A DNA stretch of 64,000 bases from Stropharia rugosoannulata (Eukaryota > Basidiomycota > Agaricomycetes > Agaricales > Strophariaceae), in contig JANCIK010000007.1 of the NCBI GenBank assembly GCA_028532985.1, positions 124,001 through 188,000 on the forward strand, read 5' to 3'. Below the pieces are notes generated by a model. It searched no databases and was not told the origin of the DNA. It saw only the letters and a program-made list of their open reading frames with translations. Below, piece by piece: positions 47,348-61,335 of this stretch. The position numbers were made by a program, and so were the translations under genes. Position 1 is the first letter of the stretch, and each line of letters begins with the position of its first letter.

Positions 47348-47821
47348 TTGTACAAAAAATGCATATGAAAACGCGCTGGAGACGCAAGATTCTTATGTAT
47401 ATGTATATGAGCATTGGGAATGAATATGAGGACATACCCCAGAATGATAAATAATAGGAAAGACTGATGATCCCGAAAAAAATGGCGAGCGAAGGGAGGA
47501 AGAACATTGTCAGTCCCCGGGATAACGAAGCAGGAGAAAAAAAGCGCGCCTCCTGTTTGTCTCCTGTGAACAACGATCATCGTATTACGCCGACCAACAC
47601 CCATTCGCCAAGACACAAGACAGCCTTTAAAAATCTTGCGCATGTTTTTGCTCCTGTTCGACTTATCCGTTCATGTTTAGCGCAAGAGTGACATACTGGC
47701 GTTAAAAATACATTTGGGTAATTTCATACATACAACAAAACTAAGAGCAAAGAACGCACCCAGTCTACTGCTCATATCCAGTGCGCCGAACTCCCGCACT
47801 CACCTTCGAACACCCGCAATA
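47348..47821. other. Intergenic stretch between convergent P450 and ATG14 genes
   Basis: This contains both 3' regions. The short overlapping frames have no domain. Confidence 0.5.
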
Positions 47822-49375
47822 TCACACATCATCATCCACCAAGTCCCAGTCATCATCTTCCTTCACTGCCTCATCTATCCTGTCCCTGCCCACTCCATGC
47901 GATGGTGGGTGGTTCAGCCGCTTCGCTCGTGGCCGCGAGGCAGGGTTTGCCGTCGTGGCCTGCAGAAGCTGGGCAAAGTCCAGGGAGAATGAAGCGGGCG
48001 TAGGCGGTGGCAGCAGGGGATACGTTTCGTGAGATTTCCTGGTAGTAAGTACTCATTAGAAATAGCGACAGAATACCGTCGAAAATTGAAGATATAAGTA
48101 CCTCCCCAGCTCCGAGCTACAGCATACAGTCCAGAGGTTGCTCAGGACATCACCAGCCTGACTCAGCGGAACTTCCACGTTCTGCGTATATGCGAGGTAG
48201 CACACGTTGTAAAGGAGCATGGACAGGGCTGTGGTGAAGGACGACTGAGGTGCCGACGCGGGAGGGTCGGAACTGACGACGGACGCGGCGAGCGTGGTGG
48301 AGTCATGCATACGGTGTGAAGGAGAGGAATAAGTGCGCCGATGAGATGTGGCTGACGGGGGAGACGTTGGTGCCGGAGCAGACGAAAGGTGTAGAGGGTG
48401 CTTAGTGTACCATCTATAACAGACACACGGTGAGAACACGAAAATGGAAGCCTCTCACTGCTTACCTTGCCCAGCCGCCATTCTCCCCACCGCGTGTCGC
48501 ACCAACCATCGGCTGCCCGACACCTAACTTGCCCTCGGTCCAGACGACCTCGAAGGGAAGCTTGATGCCGAGGTAGAACGTCAGTAGTGACAAGAAATGG
48601 ACAGTATGCGTCAGAACGGCGTTAATATGGTCTGGGGGATATCCTGTACGTCCATTAGAGAAGAAGTGTCAAATGCTACAAAAGTGCCACTCACTTCGAA
48701 TATCGCCCGGCACGGGGAGAATGAGATCACCTATAGTCCACTCGCCTTTCGTCCCCGCCTTCCCACCGATGGGCGGCCGCCCGCCTACCTCGACGACATT
48801 GAACACCTCGACGAGTTCTTGGACCAGCCCAGACCGCGCCCGCGCAATCGTAGCCGATAAGTTCGCCATATCCTCGCCATCACGGTTTAGCGCCGGCGAG
48901 ACGCTGCTCGTCATCACGCTTGTGATCTGCAGCTTCGCGGCGGACATCGTGCGCCGCCTCGAGGCAAGCGTTTCGCGCAGCATCTGCAGCCTGTCGCGCT
49001 CTACGTGTTTCGTTAGTCTGGGTGGCTGCCTGTTCGGGGATGACAGTGGGCGTACTTCTTTCGTTCTCCTTTCGCAGCCTAGCGAGCCCAGCCTGTAGTT
49101 CTTCGAGTTGACGTTGGGCAGCGGTCAGGTTGGCGCGGGACAGCCTAGCAGGCATCATCGACTCATGAAGCGCCTTGTTAGCCTTCGACACATGTTCGTC
49201 GCGATCTAAGGCATAGTGATACGTCTGCTGACGCAGGTCATGTAGACTGAAAGGAAGGATAATTATGCACATAAGTGTAACGGTTATCAAGTCAGTGGTA
49301 TAGAACTCACTGAGTCTTCAGGCAGTGTTCGCAGTAGAATTGGCGCTGTTTCAGTTCACATATCTTGCAGTCCAT
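47822..49375 (-). CDS. ATG14: Autophagy protein Atg14 / Barkor-type PI3K subunit
   Basis: Exons 49375-49311, 49246-49056, 49000-48695, 48643-48466, 48413-48102 and 48038-47822 give 422 residues. The N-terminus carries paired Cys motifs (CKIC and FYCEHC), followed by a coiled coil rich in Arg/Glu/Gln. The Atg14/UVRAG-type core shows LVEVFNVVEV, WTIGDLILPVPGDIRRYP, INAVLTHTVHFLSLLTFYLG, KLPFEVVW, ALSMLLYNVCYLA and NLWTVCCSSELGR. The tail ends in acidic DDDWDLVDDDV. It would direct the Vps34-Vps15-Atg6 complex to autophagosome formation. Vps38 is the nearest alternative; the short length and Cys motifs favour Atg14. Confidence 0.85.
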
Positions 49376-50077
49376 GTAGTTGATGGGACTTAGAGCTCAA
49401 CAATCAATATGTTCAAGCTCGAGAACAGATGACGAGTCGGATGCAGTTGTCATGCCTGTATTTCTCAGCACGTGAACAAGTCGCGCACAAGCATGTCGCT
49501 CTCAGAGACTCGAGGCACTTCGGCCTTAGCCTTGACTTAGCCCCTACTTTGACCCAACTGCAACTGCAATCTTCGATTTACACACATGAGGTCTTTGACA
49601 GAAAGAAACTTGAAAACATGTGTTTATTTTCTCTATCTAATGATGTACTAAGATCATTCACGTACTATTACTGCAATTCGCTGACCATATTCACAGTGTC
49701 CAGGAGGGGCTTTGAGCAGTCCCTAAGTCCGTCATCATTTACTCAAAAAGCAGGTTGAACGCCTTTGAAATCAAGGAGTTCTTAGATTCAAGATGAGTAG
49801 ACGAACAGCATGTTCGAAGTCATTAACCGGCTTCTGATGCTTGCATTTTTAGGAAGTAGTCCAGTCGGAATTGACGAAGAACACCAAAAGAATACAGTTG
49901 ATACATCTGACTGAACAGAGTTATGAAGTCAGATTTCAGAACACAGACTTGAACCATGCAATTTACCCTAAACCAGACAGTGGAAATAAGACGTCTGTGA
50001 TGAATAGAACACCCAAATTTTTATGTTGAAATGACTGCCTTGATAAACATAATCTGCGGTCAAATCCAAACTGCATA
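49376..50077. other. Intergenic stretch between ATG14 and GPN2
   Basis: This is the ATG14 promoter side and the GPN2 3' region. No domain-bearing frame was seen. Confidence 0.5.
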
Positions 50078-51202
50078 TCACATCTGCATGGCATCTGAAT
50101 CTGAGCTTGTAGTTCCTGGGGTTTGGGTTTTTCTTTCTCGAACTTTCCCTGCTCGCGCAGCCTCCTCTCGCAAAAGTTCCCCTTCCTTCCGCCACTCTCT
50201 CCGTTCAAAGGCATCGTAGGCATCTTTTGCGTCAATCCACCGCTCCTGGACGTCTCGAACATCGCTCCCCGGACCTTTTAGCGGGCCTATGGCGCTGGAG
50301 AAGAGTGAGTACGTGTTCGGGCGCACTGCGGGGGCTGCATTGTGCTGTTCAATCGTATCTGGAGGCTGTTTCGAGTCAGCAGGCGGCACGAAGACGTAGC
50401 CCGTCGCACGATCAATCGCATGCGTGAGGGTCAGCATCGAGTTTTTGTCCTCCACAGCAAGTGTTTCGAACCCAACGAGTCCGTAGTCTTCAACGAGAGA
50501 TATCATGGCCATATTCAGCGCGGCGAACCGTGGTGGGACGGAGGCACTGAGGGTCGTCTCGAGATAGGACAGATCCTGGACTTCTGTGTAGAAGTCAAGG
50601 TTGAAATCGAGATCGCCATACTGCGAGATGATGTCGATTTTGGAGAGCACGTTTATGTGCGGAAGCTCGAGCTGGAGCATGGCTCGCAGGGAGAGGAGTA
50701 AGACGGAGATGTACTTCGAGGCGTCGGTGATGTAGTGTGCATCGCAGAGATGAACAGCAGCGAGCTGGGCCTGTCAACGTCTACTCGCCTGGAGTGGAGA
50801 GGGACGTACCCGGAACGAAAGCTTCGTTAGTTTTCCAACAATGTTTTTTATGCTTTCATGGTTCGTACTCAACTCGACTTGCCCGGGTAGGTCAAACAAT
50901 ACGTAGGCGTCGTCACCCAACTCCTTCAGCCGGTCCTCGAGCCAGTCGAAGTTGGCCTCGAGGTACTCCATACAGTACAGCATGCCGCCGTTGGGTCCCA
51001 GACCGTGGGTGTCCATGACATCTTGTAGGGTTATCAGCGACGATATGTCGATTGCACATGGATATGGCAGTGAATCATTTGCCGGATCGAGATTGACCAC
51101 GGATATTGGACGCTTCAGTGCAGTGAAGAGCTGGTATTTTCCATAGCAGTACGTCGACTTTCCACTTCCTGGCGAGCCGCAGACAATTTCACCGAAAGGC
51201 AT
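50078..51202 (-). CDS. GPN2: GPN-loop GTPase 2
   Basis: Two exons, 51202-50810 and 50764-50078, give 359 residues. The P-loop is GSPGSGKST, the GPN insertion reads GPNGGM, G3 is FDLPGQVEL and G4 is SKID. The Met at 51202 (MPFGEIVCG) fits the family; an upstream Met would add an unconserved leader. I used the acceptor just before 50764, because FRLAAVHLCDAHY then follows the family pattern; the AG six bases earlier would add two residues. GPN2 helps assemble RNA polymerases and chaperones their nuclear import. The C-terminus is charged and unconserved. Confidence 0.93.
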
Positions 51203-51545
51203 GATTATTAGAGGATGGAAGTAAGATGCAAACGATTTAGGCAGCCGGCTGAGCAGCTCCGTGAACGTCGGAATCTGCCGGTCGGGCCACGAAGTTGACG
51301 AACTACGGCAAGGCATGCCGAACGGTAATCAATCCCATTAAGTAACACCTTTTGATTGCCTTGTGAACACTTTTGAGCATCTTTCCCAACCAACTAATTC
51401 CCGACACTAATGACTGCATACTTGCGCCAATTTAACGACTATTACGCGTCCTAAAGTCTTAATCCAAGTCTCACCGAAACATGCCCCGTTCAGTAGCCTC
51501 ACTCAGTGACCATGTCGCGTCGGACGATGTACGCAGAGCCAGTCC

Positions 51546-54925
<3,380 letters not shown>

Positions 54926-55649
54926 ATATGCGGATACGTACATTGTCCGTTTGGACAAAACAATTGTTTACACAAGGCACTTCTCTGACTGTCATTGATA
55001 TGATATCCTAACAATATTTCCAGACTCTGCTTGTCAGCACATCCTCGACGAGCTTTCAAAGTGGATCGATCCATGAACACCGTAAATCGGTGGATGGTAA
55101 GTGTGTGTGTATTTTTTTTGCTCTCAAGTTATATTGGGTACACAGTGTAGACTCAGGTATGTACTGTAAGTATAAAGTAACTATATTAGCTGATGGCCTG
55201 TAGGGCATATATACTTGGATAATTAAGACGTACGTGGGTACATATATAGAGTACATACATACGCTTATCAGCGATTAAGTAAGTACGAAATACTGCGTGA
55301 TAGTGCAGCCTTGTGTAGAGTACATGATACATGTTGAATGAAGCCCGAGCGTAGCGTACTAGCTCTGGCGCCCGATTTAAAGATACAGCGGGAAGAAAAG
55401 ATAACGACGAAGGAAGGATATGGATATACATATAGGGTAGGACAGCACGGGCGGGTAAACAAACGCGATAAAGATAAAGTGTAAAAAGGGAACGAACGAA
55501 GGGGGTAGTAGGTATATAAGTTACAGGTACCGAGAAGGTAGATTGGTTTAGCCTCCCGGGTCTGCTTTTTACAGACGAGTAGAGTATTGGAATTTGGCGG
55601 CTGAGTGTGAGGCTCTAGCACTCGAGCGGTGAGCGGTGAGCGCTGAGGC
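54926..55649. other. Intergenic stretch between convergent genes
   Basis: AT-rich sequence with many GTAC words between the RecQ stop and the stop of the minus-strand gene. No frame with a domain. Confidence 0.5.
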
Positions 55650-58600
55650 TTAGTTGCGGCACTTGAGCGCGGAGCGGAGGGGCGGTTTGGGGATGAGACG
55701 GTGGGTGAGGTCGATGCGGATGCACTCCTCGTTCATCCACCCCTCGTTGCACTCTGGGTAGTCGTCCAGGTCGGGCGGGTACTCCTGCCCTGCAGGCGCC
55801 GCCTTGTACGCCCCATCGTTCGTCCACAGCTGGTCCCTACACAAAAAAACAAAGTCAGCACCGCGCACTACTAATTTGAAACAGGGAAAATTGCATACCC
55901 GCGGCGGTTGAACCACCCTTTGCGGCGCTGGGACGTCGGAATGGGGGATGGACACACGAGGTTGTCGGTCCACCGCACGCGCAGCAGAGGCGCGGAGCTG
56001 CGCCCAGTCAGAGGAAGGTGTAACGGCGGGTTCTGGTCCCCATCAGAGTTGCGCCGCTGCGGCTCGGGGCCAGGGAGCGGGATCGGGTCAGGCGGTGCGA
56101 GAGGCGGTGGGCTGGTCGAGTTTGACGGGTTCATCACTTTCAATATCGGTTTCTCCGAGTAGGGCGCGCTAGAGCGCAGAGGCGAGCTTCGCTCGTACGG
56201 GTTGTCCCCGTCCGAGTGCCGCCGCACGGGCTCGGCGTGCGCACTGTGCGGCTGTGGTACGCTGTATGCAGCGGGGTCGGGGTACGTGCGCGCACGCGTG
56301 GGTGGGTCGTCACGCGGGTGGGGGTGGTGTACAGCGGACGACACGCGGTCCAGTGCACGAGAGGCGCTGGCTGCTATGGCGGCAGCAGCGCGCTGTTGGT
56401 ACTCTGTTGGAACCTGAGAGTAGTAAGGGGCCTGAGGGGGCGCCAAGCGCATAGGCTCTTGTGCCTTGCCCCGGTAGTCAGCCATGCTGGGGTACGGCTG
56501 CATAGGCGCAGGCGGGACCTGCCCGTTGTACGACACGGGCAGGGGTAGGACAGGCCGGGTCGAGCTGGAGAAGGAAATGGAGCGCAGGCGCGTGCGCTCC
56601 ATTGGGGCTCGTTCTGATGGCGGTGGGATGCTGGGTCGTTGGGCAGCATACCGGGAGTGCAGCGGCTCTAGTTCAGTCGGACTCGAGCTCAGTGGGACTG
56701 ACTTGATATACTCCCCTGCCTGCGCCTTGTTGCGCGCATCGGGGATCTGTCGCGGCTGCGCCTCGCGCTCGCGGTCAAGCGCGTACGAGTCGCGGCGGGA
56801 CGCACCCCTCCTGGCCTCTTCAGCATCCTTCTCCCTCTCCCTCTCCCTTGGACTCGGCGTGCGCGAGTCCCTGCGATATTCAGCTCCAGCGCCTCGTGGT
56901 GGGGAGTGTGCAATGTCCCTGCGATCGGAGGAATACATTGGCTGGTCGATTGGTCGTCGCTGGGCAAAATCTTCGCGGTCGAACTGGCGTGCATCAGGCC
57001 CAGCACGAGGCACCGAGGTGTGCTGTCCTTGGTCCTTGAGGTTCAGGTCAGGCCGGCCACCCACGATCGAGATCCTCCGGCTGCGCGATCGTTCCAGCGC
57101 GATCGTAGCCCCAGCTCCAGGTACGGCCCGGTCACGGTCCTGCTGTGCTATGATAGGTCCAGCCGTACCAGCATATATGCTCTGCTGCGACCCTCGCTGG
57201 GAGGAAGGATCGGCGCCGAACTGGACACTGTTCTTTGGCGAGGTGTTGTACGGCGGGGCTGCCACGCTCTGCGGGGCGTCGCGCGTCCAGGTATCGCCGC
57301 CGCCTTGCGGGAAAGATGGGTAGGCCTGATATGTGCTTTGGTTTTGTGAAGGTACACCGTCTGATGTGAAATGTGAAGGGAGCCGCTCGACGCGCGGTGG
57401 GCTGCCTTCCTTGGACGAGGGAAAGGGAAGCGCAGAGCCCGCCTGCCGCCCCGCGTACTCGAAATCGCCCGCACGTGTGGGGAAGTTGATACCAGACTGT
57501 GAAGCCTGAGACGACGCAACACGCGAGCCAGCTGTGCTCACAGACGGCATACGACGGCGGTCACCGTCATTCGACGACCCAGACCCGGCACTGGAGGAGT
57601 AATAAGACGCCGTGGGCGTCGAGTTCAGCTCGGCATTGCGCTTCGCGATGACGTCCCGCGCGTTCACCTGTTGCTCGGAGAACGTGCTCTCGGCGTACTC
57701 CGGAATGTAGGACGGTATGCGCTGGAGCATCGGGTCGACTATGCCTGGCGCAGCGTGCATGGCGATGGAGCGCGCTTGTAAGCTGGCGATGCGCGCCCGG
57801 GGATCTTCCGCGCTTTCGTGCATGTACCGGGTCGTAGACCCCACCCGCGCCATCGCGGACGACGTCGATGCGCCTCCTCCTCCTCCTCCACCACCACCAT
57901 TACCACCACTACCAGAGGGAGGAAAGGCTGCGCGGGGAGCGGGCGTAGCGCTCCTGACCAGCCGCAGATCCTCGACCGAGCGGTCACCCGCAATCGTGCG
58001 GGGAAGGGTTATTGTGCTGTCCGTTGACATCGCAGGGGAGAACAACACGGTGTCGGAAGAGTCTTCAGTCGTCGTCGGCGAGTCGAGCTCTGAATTGGAA
58101 AGAAGGTCCGATTTGGAGCATGCGGACTGCTCGTATATGAAAGTCCCGTCGTTTGCTGCACTGGGATAAATAGCGTAATTCGTCGTCGTCATCGTCGTCA
58201 TAGACGTCGGCGCCGCCCGCGGGCGCTGTGGCTGATCGTAATTGGCGTAGGGGTTGCTGTGAGAAGAAACGTTGACATCCCGCCGATTCGAAAATATTAT
58301 TATAGTGTGGAGGAACGACACTACGCACCTTGGGGGGTACCAGTTCGTATTTACATTTACTTGTTCTCTCTGATTAACCGCACGGTATACCTGTGCCGGG
58401 TCGACTTTTAGGGATGCGGGTGCCTGGAGCGGGAACGAAGGTGGTGGTGCCAGTGGCGGCGGGGGCGGGGGCGGAGCGCTAGGCTGCTGCGTTTTAAAGA
58501 CCCGCACGGAAAATCGGTTGGACGCCTATATGATCGATGTCCCCCAAGACAAGTGCGTGCATGCATGCACACATGCACACATGCATACACGACAAAGGAA

Positions 58601-58756
58601 GGAAAGGAAAGGAAAGAAAAGGAAAGACAAGCAAAGGTCGGCGCTCTCACCCTGAAAGGGAGACCAAAGAACAGTAATTCTGCGTACCTTCGAACTCGGA
58701 GCCCCATTTTGTCCCAGTTTCAAATTTGAAGCGCTAGGAAGGAAAGATGCGAACAT
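55650..58756 (-). CDS. Long low-complexity protein of unknown function
   Basis: Exons 58756-58688, 58486-58329, 58256-55899 and 55836-55650 give 923 residues. The start MFASFLPSASNLK splices in phase onto QPSAPPPPPPP. Most of the protein is Ser/Pro/Arg/Gln-rich and probably disordered, with a Gly run (GGNGGGGGGGGG). The conserved-looking parts are LRVRWTDNLVCPSPIP followed by RRKGWFNRRGDQLWTNDG, and the end PECNEGWMNEECIRIDLT with RSALK. The 72-base intron at 58257-58328 is a multiple of three and open, so retention would be silent. No catalytic domain is recognised. Confidence 0.8.
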
Positions 58757-58762
58757 GCCCGG

Positions 58763-58798
58763 GTTTGGTTTTGGTTTTGGTTTTGGTTTTGGTTTTGG
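58763..58798. repeat. GGTTTT hexamer tandem repeat just upstream of the minus-strand gene
   Basis: About five to six direct GGTTTT units end only a few bases upstream of the ATG at 58756, so on the gene strand they form a CCAAAA tract in the 5' UTR. Further simple repeats (ATGCACAC and AAAGG words) fill the first intron at 58555-58635. Confidence 0.8.
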
Positions 58799-60453
58799 GA
58801 GAACCGGGAGCAGTGGTCATTAGGATGGACGGGGGGAAGTGGTGGCTGGGTATTTATTATAAGGGTGGTGGTGCTTCGTTGGTTGGTTGGTGGTGGTGGA
58901 GACCCGGCGATCACGCTATTCACACGCGTTTAGTGTACTGCTGCATGAACTCGAGGCTGGAGGTGCCAGAACATGCGGCGCGATCAGCATTGTCCCGTTC
59001 CGTTCCAGTGCAAGGGTCCTGATGATACCGTAGAAAAGGAAAGGTCCTCCTGACAGTTTCGATGTTTTCAATGACGCACGAAAGTCTATACCAGGGACTG
59101 ACAGGAAGTACTAAGTACTAAGCAGTGAAGAAGGTGGTGGTGGTGGTGGTGGTAAATTAAACTCCACCTGTAACAGGATCAATCTCCTCTCCCTCCCGTG
59201 ACAGGTTCGCTTGCTTGCTTGCTTGTTTGGTCGCTTGCGCGGACACATGTTTTTCATATTTCATATTCGTAGAATTGAGCGCAGACGCTAATATAATTCA
59301 AAATGGATCTTACTTACTAGGGCCCTGTAATAAGTACATCACATCATAACGCATCGTGCGTGGATCGGGACATAACCCCCCTATTGACATCGTTTTCAAA
59401 TACCGATCATGGCGCGGAAGGAAGGAAGGAAAATGGGAGGTGGGTGGAATATGGTACACGCTTGTATTCATGTTGGCCCGGGGTGAGGAGGTTTTGGTTA
59501 GCTTCTGGTGAAGGAAGAATGCAGGCTTTGCATAGGTTCTCATATGATGCATAGCTCTTCGTATGGGTGGGCGGTACACGAGCCTGGCTGGTATGCTATG
59601 GATACTGTGTCTGGGGAGTAGTATGCACGTACTTTGGTCCACTGGATAATTACTCCGGTTCGTGCATTTTCGACGGAATCGTGCGTTTGTGAAAGGTATG
59701 TTGCATGTCCCGGAGCATGGAACTCAGCCTACTATAGAGCGGCACGTGGATTTTAGTGATTGGATTGGAAGCTAAGTATGTCTTGCGAAAGATTTTTTAA
59801 GTTGGGCGGCGAGTTTGGATAATAGATAAGATCTTAAGATGTCATGTGTGCGTATATCCAGTGTGCGTATGTTGGTGAGTTTATCTAAATGTATGTATAA
59901 ATGAACAAGAGAAAGTATACATTACTCTATGTACGATGTTTGTTCAGAATCTGTAACTTACCACGATCTTGGCCGTCTTGCGTGTGCCCGTCACGGTCAG
60001 TGGTCACCACACAGCTGTCGAAAGGATGTGAGGGAGCCAAACCGGTGAGTTTTTTGCATATTCTGGTGTTGACGTAACGTTCGCGGGACGTTTAAGGTTT
60101 ATTTTATTTCGATAATTCACCGTATCTGCATGCGTACATACATAGATGAGTGAGCCCGAGGTGAAAATGGGTTAACTTACTTGCTTCGTCGCAGTGCGGC
60201 GGCGCGCTGATCTGGGAATCATGTTGGTCAACGCTCTGTAGTAGTACTTATGTACGTATGTATAATATCTCACTGCGGCCGCTTACTTGGTTCAAATTTC
60301 TTTAGAAGGCATGGCAAGCCGGCTGCCGGATAGCGTTTGCTGGGTCTTGGAAAGAGCTTATTTCGATCACGCACGTTAACGTACTTACATACGTCGCGCA
60401 AAGTACTTACCTGAGTGCATTATATGGACAGGTTTAAGCATCACGGCGTACCT
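58799..60453. other. Gene-poor stretch with simple repeats
   Basis: Simple repeats occur at 59136-59153 (GGT) and 59209-59226 (GCTT). Short frames lack domains. Minus-strand bases near 60298-60346 could be a terminal exon (QQTLSGSRLAMPSK then stop) of the small gene to the right, but this is weak. Confidence 0.35.
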
Positions 60454-61135
60454 TGGAACTAGCAGAGAAGTAAAGGGAAAGAGCGGGACGCGAACTGGGC
60501 CGCCGGGAGGAAGGAGAGAAGCTGACTTCGTCGTGGCTTGTAGACGGAGATGCGGGAGTGGAGGGTGGGCGGTCGTGATTGCTAACGCTACGCCTAAAGG
60601 AGATAGTGGTAAGATACTGTACCATTTTAAATGGTTCGTCCGTCCCATGTCCCAAGGGCCATGTACGTGGACGAAATTGGTGCTTTGTCCCGTGTCCCAA
60701 GCCCAATGAACGGAGAAATTTTTGAAAATGGCTGTGACAATACCGCCAAAAACTGACTTTCTCTTTAAAAAAAACCGGCCGGACGAAATTTTTTGGACGA
60801 AATTTTTCGATTGTCCCGGGTCATGCCAAAAGTGGCGGGGTAAAAATTTCGTCCACGGTGTCCCATGTCCCCCCCCCTGGACGAACCATTCAAAATGGTA
60901 TAGTAATTTAACGAAGACTCTGTGAGTGCCATATCTTAATGAACGCATCATAGATAGACCATATTACCTCCATAATCTCCACGAGTGCAGTGGCAGGGAC
61001 GACAGGCTCTTCGGGATTTAAATTGGCATCTGAGCGTTTTTCGAAGATACCAAGAAGCGTGCATTCGATTTCGATGTCGGCGAGTTGTATTTGTACGTTA
61101 ACTTCACACGTGACTGTCACTGGGCGTGATGCCAA
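60454..61135 (-). CDS. Small unknown gene, structure uncertain, MITE in a presumed intron
   Basis: A first exon at 61135-60968 encodes 56 residues starting MASRPVTVTCEVNVQIQLADIEIECTL in short, well-formed coding sequence, followed by a GTAATA donor. A Ser/Pro-rich exon-like block (SNHDRPPSTPASP) lies at about 60596-60454 between a TTTAG acceptor and a GTACGC donor. The phases of these two do not join directly, so an exon is missing or disrupted. The MITE at 60617-60903 lies between them. The ATG is 200 bases from the divergent CFT1 start, so a shared promoter is likely. Confidence 0.4.
60615..60905. mobile_element. Mariner-like MITE with TA target duplication
   Basis: The element spans 60617-60903 (287 bp), flanked by TA at 60615-60616 and 60904-60905. 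Terminal inverted repeats of 25 bases match at 23 positions; they begin CTGTACCATTTT on the left and CTATACCATTTT on the complement of the right end. Subterminal GTGGACGAAATT is also inverted, so a single strand could fold into a long hairpin. No transposase frame is present. Confidence 0.85.
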
Positions 61136-61335
61136 CTTGATTGGTTTTGTTTATTTGAGTTAAGTATACATAAATAAATGCTAAATATTATGTAATATAC
61201 AGTATCGGCACTTCGCCCTCCCTCCCGTTGCTCAAACTTCGCCTTAGCCTTGCCTTAGCCTTTTGATTCTTGACCGAGTCCCCCAACTTTGAGCTCAACC
61301 GAGCTCTTTTTGCCCCCCAACTTGGATGCTGAAGC

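Noticed and set aside
47460..47691. Plus-strand 74-residue frame after the P450
   Set aside because: No domain or splice partners; it lies in the 3' intergenic region.
55908..57349. Long plus-strand frames opposite the 923-residue gene (up to 279 residues)
   Set aside because: They are shadows of the GC-rich minus-strand coding exon and carry no domain.
58763..58798. Interstitial telomere repeat
   Set aside because: The unit is GGTTTT; basidiomycete telomeres are usually TTAGGG, and the position is a promoter or 5' UTR.
60285..60310. T-loop-like GGTTCAAAT suggesting a tRNA
   Set aside because: No matching acceptor stem, D-arm or anticodon arm can be folded around it.
60385..60951. 188-residue minus-strand frame
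   Set aside because: Most of it is a translation of the MITE. The exon-like part at 60454-60596 is treated separately.
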